Of a stretch of DNA of 64,000 nucleotides, positions 31,399 through 40,230 are shown piece after piece (the first letter of the stretch is position 1; each line of letters opens with the position of its first letter). This DNA comes from Gracilimonas sp040882225 (GTDB taxonomy: Bacteria > Bacteroidota > Rhodothermia > Balneolales > Balneolaceae), in assembly GCA_040882225.1 (NCBI GenBank), contig JBBEBR010000014.1:310001-374000 (forward strand), given 5' to 3'. The notes below the pieces were generated by a model. The model saw only the letters and a program-made list of their open reading frames with translations, had not been told where the DNA came from and did not search any database. Both the position numbers and the translations under genes were made by a program.

Positions 31399-34092
31399 AT
31401 GTCTGGTTCAACAAAGTATGTATATAGTTTTGGTAATTCGATAACAGAGGGAAGCAAGCAAATGAAGAAACTTTTAGGAGGAAAGGGAGCCAATCTTTCT
31501 GAAATGTGCTCTCTTGGGGTGCCGGTTCCTCCCGGTTTCACGCTGTCAACAGAAGCTTGTAAACACTCTCTGAAAAACAGAAGTGAATGGCCGACCGGAT
31601 TATTAGAGCAGGTTTATACCGGTATTCTTCATATAGAAAAGGAAATGAGACAGCAGTACGGGGATGAAGCAAATCCTTTATTGGTTTCAGTGCGTTCAGG
31701 TGCAGCGGTTTCTATGCCGGGGATGATGGATACCATTCTCAATCTTGGAATGAACGATAAGGTTGTTGAAGGCCTCATCAAAAAAACAGAAAATCCTCGT
31801 TTTGTGTATGATTCTTACCGTCGATTTATCGACATGTTTGGAAATGTGGTGATGGGAATCAGCCATAATCTTTTTGAGCAGGAAATTGATTACATGAAAC
31901 TGGAACGACAAGTTAAGGAGGATGTGGAATTATCCGCCGATGACCTGCTCGAATTAAGTTGCCGCTTTAAGAAAATCTACAAAAATGAAACAGGAGAAGA
32001 TTTTCCTGAGGATCCAAAAGATCAGCTCATCTATGCCATAAACGCGGTTTTTGAATCGTGGAATAATGAAAGAGCTGTAAAATATCGCAAGATAAATAAC
32101 ATAAAAGGCCTTATTGGGACAGCGGTAACTGTGCAGGCGATGGTTTTTGGCAATATGGGAAAAGACAGCGGAACCGGGGTTTGCTTCACTCGGAATCCTT
32201 CAACAGGAGAAGCTGATTTATATGGTGAATATCTGATTAATGCCCAGGGAGAAGATGTTGTGGCTGGAATCAGAACTCCAATTCTGATAAAGGATTTGGC
32301 TATGAAAAAGCCACGGGTTTATGAAGATTTGCAAAATATTTGCCTCCAATTGGAAGAGCATTACAAGGATATGCAGGATATCGAGTTCACGATTCAAAAT
32401 GGACAGCTTTTTATTTTGCAAACCCGTAATGGAAAAAGAACGGGGCATGCTGCGGTGAAGATTGCTGTAGATTTAGTGAATGAAGGTATTGTTGACAGGA
32501 AAACCGCAATCCGTGATTTGGTAGAACCGAAGCATCTTGAGCAGCTATTGCATCCACAGTTTAAATCCGATTCTTTCGATGAGGATGAAATAATTGGAAC
32601 AGGATTAGCGGCCTCGCCCGGGGCAGCGGTTGGCAAAGTGGTTTTTGATCCCCAAAAAGCAGAAGAAGCTAAAGAGAATGGGGAAGCGGTGATTTTAGTA
32701 CGTATTGAAACAAGCCCGGAAGATGTAGGTGGGATGGCTTCGGCTGAAGGAATTTTAACTGCTCGCGGAGGAATGACAAGCCATGCCGCAGTAGTTGCGC
32801 GCGGCTGGGGAAAACCATGTGTGGCCGGCTGCCACGATATTGTGGTGGATTACAACCGGAATATTTTCAAAAGTGGAGACATCACGGTTAGTGAAGGAGA
32901 TTGGATTTCGCTGGATGGAACTACTGGCAATGTGATTTTGGGAAAAAAGGAGTTGGAGAAAACTACCTTCAACCCTGATTACAAAACGTTCATTAGCTGG
33001 GTTTATGAGGAAGAAGTTATGGCAGTGCGGGCTAATGCCGATACGCCTGAAGACGCGGAAGTAGCGCGAAGTTACGGTGCCGCCGGAATTGGCCTTACAA
33101 GAACTGAGCACATGTTTTTTAAGCCGGGGCGTATCAATTATGTAAGAAAAATGATAATGGCTGAAAATGAAGAAGACCGAAAAACGGCGCTCGATGAATT
33201 ACTTCCATTTCAAAAAGAAGACTTTGCGGGAATATTTGAAGCAATGGATGGATTGCCCGTTACCATTCGTCTTCTCGATCCTCCTTTGCATGAGTTTCTG
33301 CCAAGTGAACCGGCGGAAATAAAAAAAGTAGCCCATGACTTGGGAATCAGTGAAGAGAAGCTTATTGATAAAATAAATCTGCTTAAAGAATATAACCCGA
33401 TGTTGGGGCATCGCGGATGCAGGCTTGGAATTTCTTATCCGGAAATTACCGAGATGCAGGCGCGTGCAATTATAGAAGCTGCTTGCGAATTACAGGAGAA
33501 AGGCGTTGAAGTGCTTCCCGAAATTATGATTCCGCTCATTGGAAGTGTTGAAGAGTTTGTGCACCAACGAAAAATAATAGACCGGGTGGCAGAAGAAGTT
33601 TTCAGTGAAATTGGCGATTCTGTTGAATATCAGGTAGGTACTATGATTGAAATTCCGAGAGCGGCTTTATTGGCTGGGAAAATAGCGAGAGAGGCTGATT
33701 TCTTCTCTTTTGGAACCAACGATCTAACTCAGCTCACTTTCGGCTTTAGCCGGGATGACGTGGTTAAATTCCTGCCGCAGTATTTAGATATGGAAATTCT
33801 CCAAAACGATCCATTTCAGGAGTTAGATGAAGACGGTGTTGGGCTGTTGGTTCAAACAGCAACAGAAGCAGGCCGAAATATTAAGGGGAATTTAAAAATT
33901 GGAATTTGTGGTGAACACGGTGGAGACCCGAAAAGTATCGCGTTCGCTTACAAAACTGGTTTAAACTATGTTTCTTGTTCTCCGTTCAGAATTCCGATTG
34001 CGCACCTCGCTTCCGTGCAAGCTACTCTCAGTAATGTTGAGATGGAAGAAAGCAAGGTAACAGAATTATCCGCAGTTGAATCAATCGCCTGA
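31399..34092 (+). CDS. ppdK: Pyruvate, phosphate dikinase
   Basis: 897 residues, normal for the bacterial enzyme. The N-terminal ATP-grasp half includes KKLLGGKGANLSEMCSLGVP and RSGAAVSMPGMMDTILNLG; the central swivelling domain has the phospho-His in GGMTSHAAVVARGWGKPCVA (His about 461); the C-terminal PEP barrel has FSFGTNDLTQLTFG and the catalytic Cys in GICGEHGGDP. It interconverts pyruvate, ATP and phosphate with PEP, AMP and pyrophosphate. The 3' end overlaps the GH9 gene on the other strand by 12 bp. Confidence 0.97.
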   Translation: MSGSTKYVYSFGNSITEGSKQMKKLLGGKGANLSEMCSLGVPVPPGFTLSTEACKHSLKNRSEWPTGLLEQVYTGILHIEKEMRQQYGDEANPLLVSVRSGAAVSMPGMMDTILNLGMNDKVVEGLIKKTENPRFVYDSYRRFIDMFGNVVMGISHNLFEQEIDYMKLERQVKEDVELSADDLLELSCRFKKIYKNETGEDFPEDPKDQLIYAINAVFESWNNERAVKYRKINNIKGLIGTAVTVQAMVFGNMGKDSGTGVCFTRNPSTGEADLYGEYLINAQGEDVVAGIRTPILIKDLAMKKPRVYEDLQNICLQLEEHYKDMQDIEFTIQNGQLFILQTRNGKRTGHAAVKIAVDLVNEGIVDRKTAIRDLVEPKHLEQLLHPQFKSDSFDEDEIIGTGLAASPGAAVGKVVFDPQKAEEAKENGEAVILVRIETSPEDVGGMASAEGILTARGGMTSHAAVVARGWGKPCVAGCHDIVVDYNRNIFKSGDITVSEGDWISLDGTTGNVILGKKELEKTTFNPDYKTFISWVYEEEVMAVRANADTPEDAEVARSYGAAGIGLTRTEHMFFKPGRINYVRKMIMAENEEDRKTALDELLPFQKEDFAGIFEAMDGLPVTIRLLDPPLHEFLPSEPAEIKKVAHDLGISEEKLIDKINLLKEYNPMLGHRGCRLGISYPEITEMQARAIIEAACELQEKGVEVLPEIMIPLIGSVEEFVHQRKIIDRVAEEVFSEIGDSVEYQVGTMIEIPRAALLAGKIAREADFFSFGTNDLTQLTFGFSRDDVVKFLPQYLDMEILQNDPFQELDEDGVGLLVQTATEAGRNIKGNLKIGICGEHGGDPKSIAFAYKTGLNYVSCSPFRIPIAHLASVQATLSNVEMEESKVTELSAVESIA

Positions 34093-35784
34093 AACGATGG
34101 TGTCTGAATCAAACGAAAAGTAGCCGGAAACATAGGCAAGAATCGCGGTGTAATTGATGGCCGTTTCATTAACAAGGTAGTTTTTGAAGCGGTCTTCATA
34201 GTTTTTGCCGGGGAAGGGTGAGATCACTTCATCATTTAAATGCAGATGATTATTTGGCCCGCCAACAAGCATTCCGGGAATGGGTTTTCCGAAATCTCCC
34301 ATTTCAGATAACTGATGATATGGTTTTTCCGAAAATCGACTTCCTACAGCCGTTACCTGAGACATATTGAATGGATTCCGCCCGAGGACATAATGGTATT
34401 GGTGAAGAGCGGCATCATAATATTTTCCCATATTAGTGATTTTATAAGCCTGAATGAGATCAAAAGCATACGCCAGCCCCACACTATTTGAGCCCCAGTA
34501 ATATTCATTAATGCTTAGCAGGTTCAAATAATTATTGGCCTGTTGGATTTCAAGCAAATAATCAGCATTGGTCAAATAAAGGGTGCTTATTTCTCTTTTA
34601 AGGGATAAATGCTGTTCTGATGTATTATTCAAAAAAGAGCTGAATGCGAGGCTATGAAAATTTTTCCAACTTAATACGGGCAAATCTCCCGATCTCATTT
34701 CCCGATAGGTATCTACAAAATAATCGAGGAATTTTTGGTGCCTGGTAAGTTTATATAACTCAATGGAAGCCCACAGCCTTTCGTCTCTGTCATCAGGATC
34801 GCTGTATTCACCGCCCCTAACATCAGGAGGATTTTTAAACCCGTTACGTGGAATTTGCTCAGGATTTTCCTCCAAATACTCCCAGGCTTTCAAAGCGGCA
34901 CTAAAAAGTTTGGAAGAAAACTCCCGATCATAGTGTTTAAAGAAACGGGCACCCAAAGAAGCAACAGCCGCAAAACCAGCGGTCGCTCTGCTGCTAACAT
35001 CAAATACATATCTTATTTCTGGATCTTGGTGAGGAAGATATTCTCCCGTCCATTTTTTCTGAGAGATTTTATGGAAAATAGCCCCGTCTTGTCGCTGCAT
35101 TTTTAAAAGCCATTCCAGGGCCCAGCGGGTTTCATCCAATAAATCGGGGGTTCCATTATTTTTTTCGGGGATGTTCAAGTCTCCATCCTGGAAAGTACCG
35201 GAATCAAGCTCATATAAATAAAGAAGCAGACCGGCACTTAGCGCGGTATTTATTGAGAACTTGTTATAATCGCCGGCATCGTGCCAGCCGCCTGTAAAGT
35301 CGCCGCTAATCTCCGGGTGGCCGTAAAAAGGAGCATCATCCAAGTGGCAAACTTCGTAACTCCACTCTTCGCCATTATCTACTTTTGTGCCACACCGATG
35401 GTAATAATAACTTTGCAGGATGGTATTGGTGACGTTTTTATATACATCGTCATCAATTTTAAAAGTGAGAGAATGGATTTGGGGGGAATCTTTTACACGA
35501 ATAAAATAACTACCGGGTGTTGAAAAGTCAGTAAACTCTATAACGGAAATACTGTCTCCGGTGGCTTCATCGGGCTGTTTTAGCGGAGCTATTCCGTTCT
35601 CATAAACCACTTCATTATTTTCAGAATTAACAATTTCAAAAGTGTTTGCTTTGGCATTAACAAGAAAAGCTTGTTTAGGATAATCGGCATTATACCCAAC
35701 CAAATTCACAGATATAAAACTTGAAGTGGAGGTTTCACAAGACCATAGAAGAAAGAAATAAACTATTATCCAAATGAATTTCAC
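34081..35784 (-). CDS. GH9 endoglucanase-like lipoprotein
   Basis: 567 residues. The lipobox LLWSC gives Cys 16. An Ig-like N-terminal module (about 22-105, from VNLVGYNADYPKQAFLV) precedes the GH9 alpha-barrel, with YYHRCGTKVDNGEEW, GGWHDAGDYNKF (nucleophile region) and the C-terminal HYVLGRNPFNMSQVTAVGSR and NETAINYTAILAYV, where Glu is the acid. It should cut beta-1,4-glucans at the outer surface. It overlaps the small gene upstream by four bases and shares its operon with a sulfotransferase. Confidence 0.93.
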   Translation of the reverse strand: MKFIWIIVYFFLLWSCETSTSSFISVNLVGYNADYPKQAFLVNAKANTFEIVNSENNEVVYENGIAPLKQPDEATGDSISVIEFTDFSTPGSYFIRVKDSPQIHSLTFKIDDDVYKNVTNTILQSYYYHRCGTKVDNGEEWSYEVCHLDDAPFYGHPEISGDFTGGWHDAGDYNKFSINTALSAGLLLYLYELDSGTFQDGDLNIPEKNNGTPDLLDETRWALEWLLKMQRQDGAIFHKISQKKWTGEYLPHQDPEIRYVFDVSSRATAGFAAVASLGARFFKHYDREFSSKLFSAALKAWEYLEENPEQIPRNGFKNPPDVRGGEYSDPDDRDERLWASIELYKLTRHQKFLDYFVDTYREMRSGDLPVLSWKNFHSLAFSSFLNNTSEQHLSLKREISTLYLTNADYLLEIQQANNYLNLLSINEYYWGSNSVGLAYAFDLIQAYKITNMGKYYDAALHQYHYVLGRNPFNMSQVTAVGSRFSEKPYHQLSEMGDFGKPIPGMLVGGPNNHLHLNDEVISPFPGKNYEDRFKNYLVNETAINYTAILAYVSGYFSFDSDTIVSGD

Positions 35785-36038
35785 ATTTCCAACCCTTCAA
35801 TGAAAATTTGCCTACTCGAAATATCATCCCTAACAGATTCAACGAAAAGATTGAGGTTAGCGCGTCTGGCTTCCATCAGTTCATCTTGCTGAAAAGAAAT
35901 GGAAGTGCTTGTAAAATAATCAAGCTGAATATCAGCGATATCCATTGGCGAAATTCTATTAACCTCATTCGTATTTATTGAAATCAGAATCCTTTGACTT
36001 GCTAAAGGCTCGGCTGTGTTAAAGTTTAAGTGTCCCAT
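35781..36038 (-). CDS. 85-residue protein of unknown function
   Basis: Starts MGHLNFNTAEPLASQRILIS and continues with INTNEVNRISPMDIADIQLD and a helical acidic C-terminus. No recognisable domain, signal or membrane segment. It overlaps the sulfotransferase gene by 13 bases and the GH9 gene by four, so it is tightly packed between two genes, which argues for real translation. It could be a fragment of a larger gene. Sequence alone gives no function. Confidence 0.55.
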   Translation of the reverse strand: MGHLNFNTAEPLASQRILISINTNEVNRISPMDIADIQLDYFTSTSISFQQDELMEARRANLNLFVESVRDDISSRQIFIEGLEM

Positions 36039-36739
36039 TTGTAGTATTTGCTTTTAATTCTGTAGATGATTTTTCTCTTTATAGTTATTCGGTCTGAGGC
36101 TGAATTTGCATGAGGAAATTCCCCATAGGGTTTTTTACATCCCAAAAAACCGCATAAAGTATCCCAGTTAAAATCTTCGGGTAAATTCATTACCAGGAGG
36201 TCTTTATTGACATTTTTGAAATACTCAACTATCGTTTTGTTATGCTGGCTATACTTCTGCACATATAGCTCCTTATTTCCCAATGGATCGCCCACACCAT
36301 CGTAAATCCAGTGGTAGCTTTTTCTGTCGTAGCCGCCAAAATGTTTTACTGCACTTTTATACCATGCTTCTGTTGGGCGAATAGTGAGTATAAACTTCGC
36401 ATCGGGATATAATTCCAACAGTTCCTTATAAAAAATAAACCAGGGAGTGTCTTCGAACACGTCATATTCATTCAAAAGCGGTTTATAGGTTTCGTTGAAT
36501 AATTCCGCTTTTGTATGTGTGGATGGTGTGAAATCCGGCTTTGGGTTTACAAATCCACACACCCGGTAACCTAATACTAACAGCGCTTTCGCGAGAGAGG
36601 TTGTTCCGGTTTTATGAAAACCCAGCACAAAAACCTTCTTTCGGTTTCTCTGTGTAATTCGACGATATAATCCTCTGAAAAAATAGGATGAGGGCGCCAT
36701 TCCGTGGGTGTTATCTCTACTCAACTCTGGTAATAGCAT
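36026..36739 (-). CDS. Sulfotransferase family protein
   Basis: 237 residues. The PAPS-binding P-loop variant is KVFVLGFHKTGTTSLAKALL (5'-phosphosulfate loop, about 35-54), with FEDTPWFIFYKELLELYPDA and KFILTIRPTEAWYKSAVKHF, the usual 3'-phosphate binding Arg/Ser region. This places it among small sulfotransferases of the P-loop class acting on carbohydrate or lipid. It leads an operon with an unknown small protein and a cellulase, behind a sigma-54-like promoter at 36822-36838. Sulfation of a surface glycan is inference. Confidence 0.85.
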   Translation of the reverse strand: MLLPELSRDNTHGMAPSSYFFRGLYRRITQRNRKKVFVLGFHKTGTTSLAKALLVLGYRVCGFVNPKPDFTPSTHTKAELFNETYKPLLNEYDVFEDTPWFIFYKELLELYPDAKFILTIRPTEAWYKSAVKHFGGYDRKSYHWIYDGVGDPLGNKELYVQKYSQHNKTIVEYFKNVNKDLLVMNLPEDFNWDTLCGFLGCKKPYGEFPHANSASDRITIKRKIIYRIKSKYYKWDT

Positions 36740-36821
36740 AAACTATGTGATAAAGGTGGTCAAAAATATAAATATGTCGCCCCTTCTTTAATGTTTGAAT
36801 TCCTTTTCTGATTTTTAGTTA

Positions 36822-36838
36822 AAGCAAGTTACATGCCA
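36822..36838 (-). promoter_or_regulatory. Sigma-54-type promoter for the sulfotransferase operon
   Basis: On the minus strand TGGCATGTAACTTGCTT has GG and GC ten bases apart, matching TGGCAC-N5-TTGC in all but one base. The -12 element lies about 83 bp before the sulfotransferase ATG at 36739. Four similar sites occur in the polysaccharide region. Confidence 0.55.
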
Positions 36839-37036
36839 TTCTTGTTAAGCTTGCTTATATCGCTCTCTGTATATTTTTTTATGGCAGCTATTTTGAGGAG
36901 AGAAAATTATTCCTGAAGTAAAAAATATGCTGTGTAAATCTAATACACCAAATCAGTTTCAAAATGGGTATCATCTTTTTTAGAAAAGCTGGTATCATAG
37001 TTCTTCTGGTAGACCAAGGAATAAATTTTTATAGTT

Positions 37037-38524
37037 ATGGCAAAATTCGATTATGATATGATTGTGATTGGAGGGGGAAGCGCTGGATTAACTTCTTCGG
37101 GGATTGCGGCAAACTTTGGTGCCAAAACTTTAATGGTGGAAGCTAATCGATTGGGTGGAGATTGCACCTGGACGGGTTGCATTCCAAGCAAAACAATTCT
37201 GAAAGCAGGAAAGATAGCCCGCCAAATAAGAGAGGCCGGCCAATTTGGGATTTCCGATTCCGTACCAGAAATAGACTTCAAAAAAGTAATGCGCCATGTG
37301 GATGCTACCCGCAAGAAAGTGTACGAAGAAGCTGACCGTCCCGAGATTTTTGAAAAGATGGGTGTTGATGTGATTTTTGGGAAAGCTTCTTTTAAAGATT
37401 CACACCGCATTCAAATAAATCTGCAAAGCGGCGAAACAAGGACAATGAGCTCAAAAAAATTCATCATAGCTACCGGTTCAAAAGCAATGGTTCCTCCGAT
37501 TGAAGGTTTGGAAACTATCGAATACCTGACTAACGAAAGCCTTTTTGAAATAGAAAAGCTGCCTCAGCATTTAATTATTATTGGTGGCGGGCCAATAGGA
37601 ATCGAAATGGCTCAAGCCTTTAACAGCCTCGGAAGTAATGTTACCGTACTGGATATGGCCGACCGAATTCTGACAAATGACGATCCTGAATTAGTGGAGA
37701 TTCTCTTTAACGAGTTAAAAAAGCAAGGAGTGAAATTCAAATTGAATGCAAGTATTCAGAAAATAACCCGGAATAATGATTCGGGAATTACGGTGCATTT
37801 GGAGGATGAAGGAAATGCAACTGTCATAAAGGGTGATGCACTTTTATTGGCAACCGGCCGGAAAGCCAATGTTTCAGATTTGAATTTAGAGGCAGCAGGT
37901 GTGAGCTACGGCAAGAAAGGCATCACCATAAATGAAAACTGCAGGACCAATATTAAGCATATCTATGCTGCGGGAGATGTGACGGGCAGATATCAGTTCA
38001 CGCATATGAGCGAACATATGGCTAAAACTTCTGCCACCAAAGCTTTACTGAAGTTTGTTCCTCAAAAGTTAGATACAAAAAACGTGCCTTGGATAACTTT
38101 TACAGATCCTGAATTGGCGCATGTGGGTGCAACTGAAAAGCAGTTGCAGGAGGAAGGAAAGAAGTTTGAAGTCTATCGATTTCCCTATTCTAAAATAGAT
38201 CGTGCCATTGCAGAAGGGCAGGAAATAGGGATGATCAAAGTTTTCGCTAAGAAAATATCCGGGAAAATACTGGGAGCGACCATTGTTGGTGCCCATGCCG
38301 GGGAGCTGATTTCCGAATACGCCCTTGCCATGAAAAATGGTATTTCGCTCAAAAAATTCTCCGATACTATTCACCCTTATCCAAGCTGGAGTTTAGGAGC
38401 GAGAAGGGCGGCCGACCAATGGTATATAAAAAATCAAAGCGAATGGCAGGTGAAACTCATCAAAACCCTGTTCGGTTATAAAGGTGAGGTACCTGATTTT
38501 AGCGACAAGAATAGAATTGTTTGA
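37037..38524 (+). CDS. FAD-dependent pyridine nucleotide-disulfide oxidoreductase (MerA/Lpd-like)
   Basis: 495 residues: FAD site VIGGGSAGLTSSGIAANFGA, redox disulfide GGDCTWTGCIPSKT, NAD(P) site IIGGGPIGIEMAQAFNSLGS, and a C-terminal dimer domain with HPYPSWSLG. The motif C-x4-C marks group I enzymes such as dihydrolipoamide dehydrogenase, mercuric reductase and soluble transhydrogenase. The normal His-x4-Glu pair of Lpd is not clearly present, and there is no N-terminal HMA domain or C-terminal Cys pair of MerA. Substrate undecided. Confidence 0.88.
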   Translation: MAKFDYDMIVIGGGSAGLTSSGIAANFGAKTLMVEANRLGGDCTWTGCIPSKTILKAGKIARQIREAGQFGISDSVPEIDFKKVMRHVDATRKKVYEEADRPEIFEKMGVDVIFGKASFKDSHRIQINLQSGETRTMSSKKFIIATGSKAMVPPIEGLETIEYLTNESLFEIEKLPQHLIIIGGGPIGIEMAQAFNSLGSNVTVLDMADRILTNDDPELVEILFNELKKQGVKFKLNASIQKITRNNDSGITVHLEDEGNATVIKGDALLLATGRKANVSDLNLEAAGVSYGKKGITINENCRTNIKHIYAAGDVTGRYQFTHMSEHMAKTSATKALLKFVPQKLDTKNVPWITFTDPELAHVGATEKQLQEEGKKFEVYRFPYSKIDRAIAEGQEIGMIKVFAKKISGKILGATIVGAHAGELISEYALAMKNGISLKKFSDTIHPYPSWSLGARRAADQWYIKNQSEWQVKLIKTLFGYKGEVPDFSDKNRIV

Positions 38525-38631
38525 AAATCAATTCCAGGATTTTTAATCAACATTAGCATGTTTCTGTAGCTTGAAATAAGCTGGTAAAACTCATACCCTC
38601 AGAACAACAAATTCAACATAAAGCAAAGAAC

Positions 38632-39486
38632 ATGGACGTAAAGAAAGTAGCAGTAATTGGCGGCGGTACAATGGGTAACGGAATTGCGCAGGTATTTGCA
38701 ATAAACAGCATTCCTGTAAACCTGATAGAAACGAAACAGGAATTTGCCGATCGTGCTATTGCTACCATTGAGAAGAATCTGGACCGCATGATTAAGAAGG
38801 AAAAAATCACGGAAGAGCATAAAATTTCTGCGCTCAACAGTATTTCCGTTTACCTGGATATTTCAAAAGGGGTGAAGGATGTGGATATGATTATTGAAGC
38901 GGTTCCTGAAAATCTGGATATCAAAAAATCAGTTTGGGAACAGGTTGATTCCGCCGCGCCTGAACATGCTATTTTAGCATCAAATACTTCCTCAATTTCC
39001 ATTACAAAGTTAGCGGGATTAACAAAGCGGCCAGAAAAATTTATTGGAATGCACTTCTTTAATCCTGTGCCGGTGATGAATCTGGTAGAGATCGTTCGGG
39101 GGCTTCAAACCAGTGAAGAAACTTATTCTGTTACTGAAAAAACAGCACGAATTCTCGATAAAACTCCTGTGCCTGTAAATGACTTCCCCGGTTTTGTGAG
39201 TAATCGGGTTCTGATGCCCATGATTAACGAAGCTATTTTTTGTGTGGGAGAAGGAGTAGCCACCGCTAAACATGTGGATGAAGTAATGAGGCTCGGGATG
39301 GCACATCCTATGGGTCCCTTGAGATTAGCAGATTTCATTGGACTGGATGTTTGCCTCGATATTTTGAATGTGCTTTATGAGGGATTTAAAGATCCAAAAT
39401 ATCGCCCAGCACCTTTATTAGTGAAAATGGTAGATGCGGGTAAACTCGGTGATAAAACCGGTGAGGGATTTTTCGAGAAGGAATAA
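38632..39486 (+). CDS. 3-hydroxybutyryl-CoA dehydrogenase
   Basis: 284 residues: N-terminal Rossmann fold KVAVIGGGTMGNGIAQVFAI, ASNTSSISITKLAG and GMHFFNPVPVMNLVEIV (catalytic His), then a C-terminal helical domain with RVLMPMINEAIFCVGEGVAT and LGDKTGEGFFE. This is the short single-domain form (Hbd/PaaH) that oxidises 3-hydroxyacyl-CoA with NAD(P). No other beta-oxidation gene lies beside it; probably monocistronic. Confidence 0.94.
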   Translation: MDVKKVAVIGGGTMGNGIAQVFAINSIPVNLIETKQEFADRAIATIEKNLDRMIKKEKITEEHKISALNSISVYLDISKGVKDVDMIIEAVPENLDIKKSVWEQVDSAAPEHAILASNTSSISITKLAGLTKRPEKFIGMHFFNPVPVMNLVEIVRGLQTSEETYSVTEKTARILDKTPVPVNDFPGFVSNRVLMPMINEAIFCVGEGVATAKHVDEVMRLGMAHPMGPLRLADFIGLDVCLDILNVLYEGFKDPKYRPAPLLVKMVDAGKLGDKTGEGFFEKE

Positions 39487-39498
39487 TCCTTTAACTGA

Positions 39499-40221
39499 TT
39501 AAGCTGTAACTGCTTCATAGCGGGCGAGAATATCTTTAGGCAACTGGGAAAAGCTAATTTCTCTTCGAAATAGAAACCAATGATCTTTTCGCAACAGGTA
39601 AGGAGAAAACCCGGCTCGTTTGCAGCCTTTCAATGATGGAATATTTTGGATATCCACGAAAGTATTCACATAACTTATTCCCTCTAAGTTTCTGGCTTGC
39701 TTGCTAATGCGGCTCATTGCAGCCGGCATAATGTGTTTTCCACGGTAAGATGGACTCATGAACGCGGCTTCTAAAAGAGCTTCATTTTTCTCAAGTTGTG
39801 GAAAAGCGTTGCCAAATATTTCTGATAGCTTATTATTATGTTCAGGGCCAATTAGCCATTGCATATAACACGGATCATCATTTTCGCTAACAGCTACAAA
39901 GCATTGGGGTAGATTTGATTCCGATAAATTTTTTTGATAATCGGCAAGTCTGGGATTAGTTTTCGAAAACTCTCCGTGCTGCAAAATTATTCCGGTGTCG
40001 GTACTTCTAAGTTCTCTAATGGAGATAGGGACTTTTGCTTCAGGATCTTTAAAATCTGTGCTTATATCGCGCCGTAACCCAACCGAAAGAGAAGTTGAGT
40101 ACATCCGTTTAAGAAACTCTTGAAAAAATATTACAAAGTGGCCATCTCGAATCAGGTCGTAACCATTCCTCAATTTGATTATAATTCGAGTAAAAATTGA
40201 TTGTATTGTATCAAAACTCAT
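39499..40221 (-). CDS. GNAT-like acetyltransferase
   Basis: 240 residues. An N-terminal segment of about 60 residues precedes a GNAT-like core with AAFMSPSYRGKHIMPAAMSR, whose YRGKHI matches the acetyl-CoA pyrophosphate loop (Q/RxxGxG/A, weakly), and a final KRAGFSPYLL strand. The last gene of the minus-strand polysaccharide run; it starts 10 bp after the chitinase stop. It may acetylate a sugar or protein linked to the surface polymer. Assignment by fold pattern. Confidence 0.7.
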   Translation of the reverse strand: MSFDTIQSIFTRIIIKLRNGYDLIRDGHFVIFFQEFLKRMYSTSLSVGLRRDISTDFKDPEAKVPISIRELRSTDTGIILQHGEFSKTNPRLADYQKNLSESNLPQCFVAVSENDDPCYMQWLIGPEHNNKLSEIFGNAFPQLEKNEALLEAAFMSPSYRGKHIMPAAMSRISKQARNLEGISYVNTFVDIQNIPSLKGCKRAGFSPYLLRKDHWFLFRREISFSQLPKDILARYEAVTA

Positions 40222-40230
40222 AATCTACCT

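Noticed and set aside
31399..34092. Possibility that ppdK is PEP synthase or PTS enzyme I
   Set aside because: Length, ATP-grasp domain and the GGMTSHAAVVARGWG region fit pyruvate phosphate dikinase; enzyme I is shorter and lacks ATP-grasp.
37037..38524. Mercuric reductase assignment
   Set aside because: No HMA domain, no C-terminal Cys pair and no mer genes nearby; kept at the family level.
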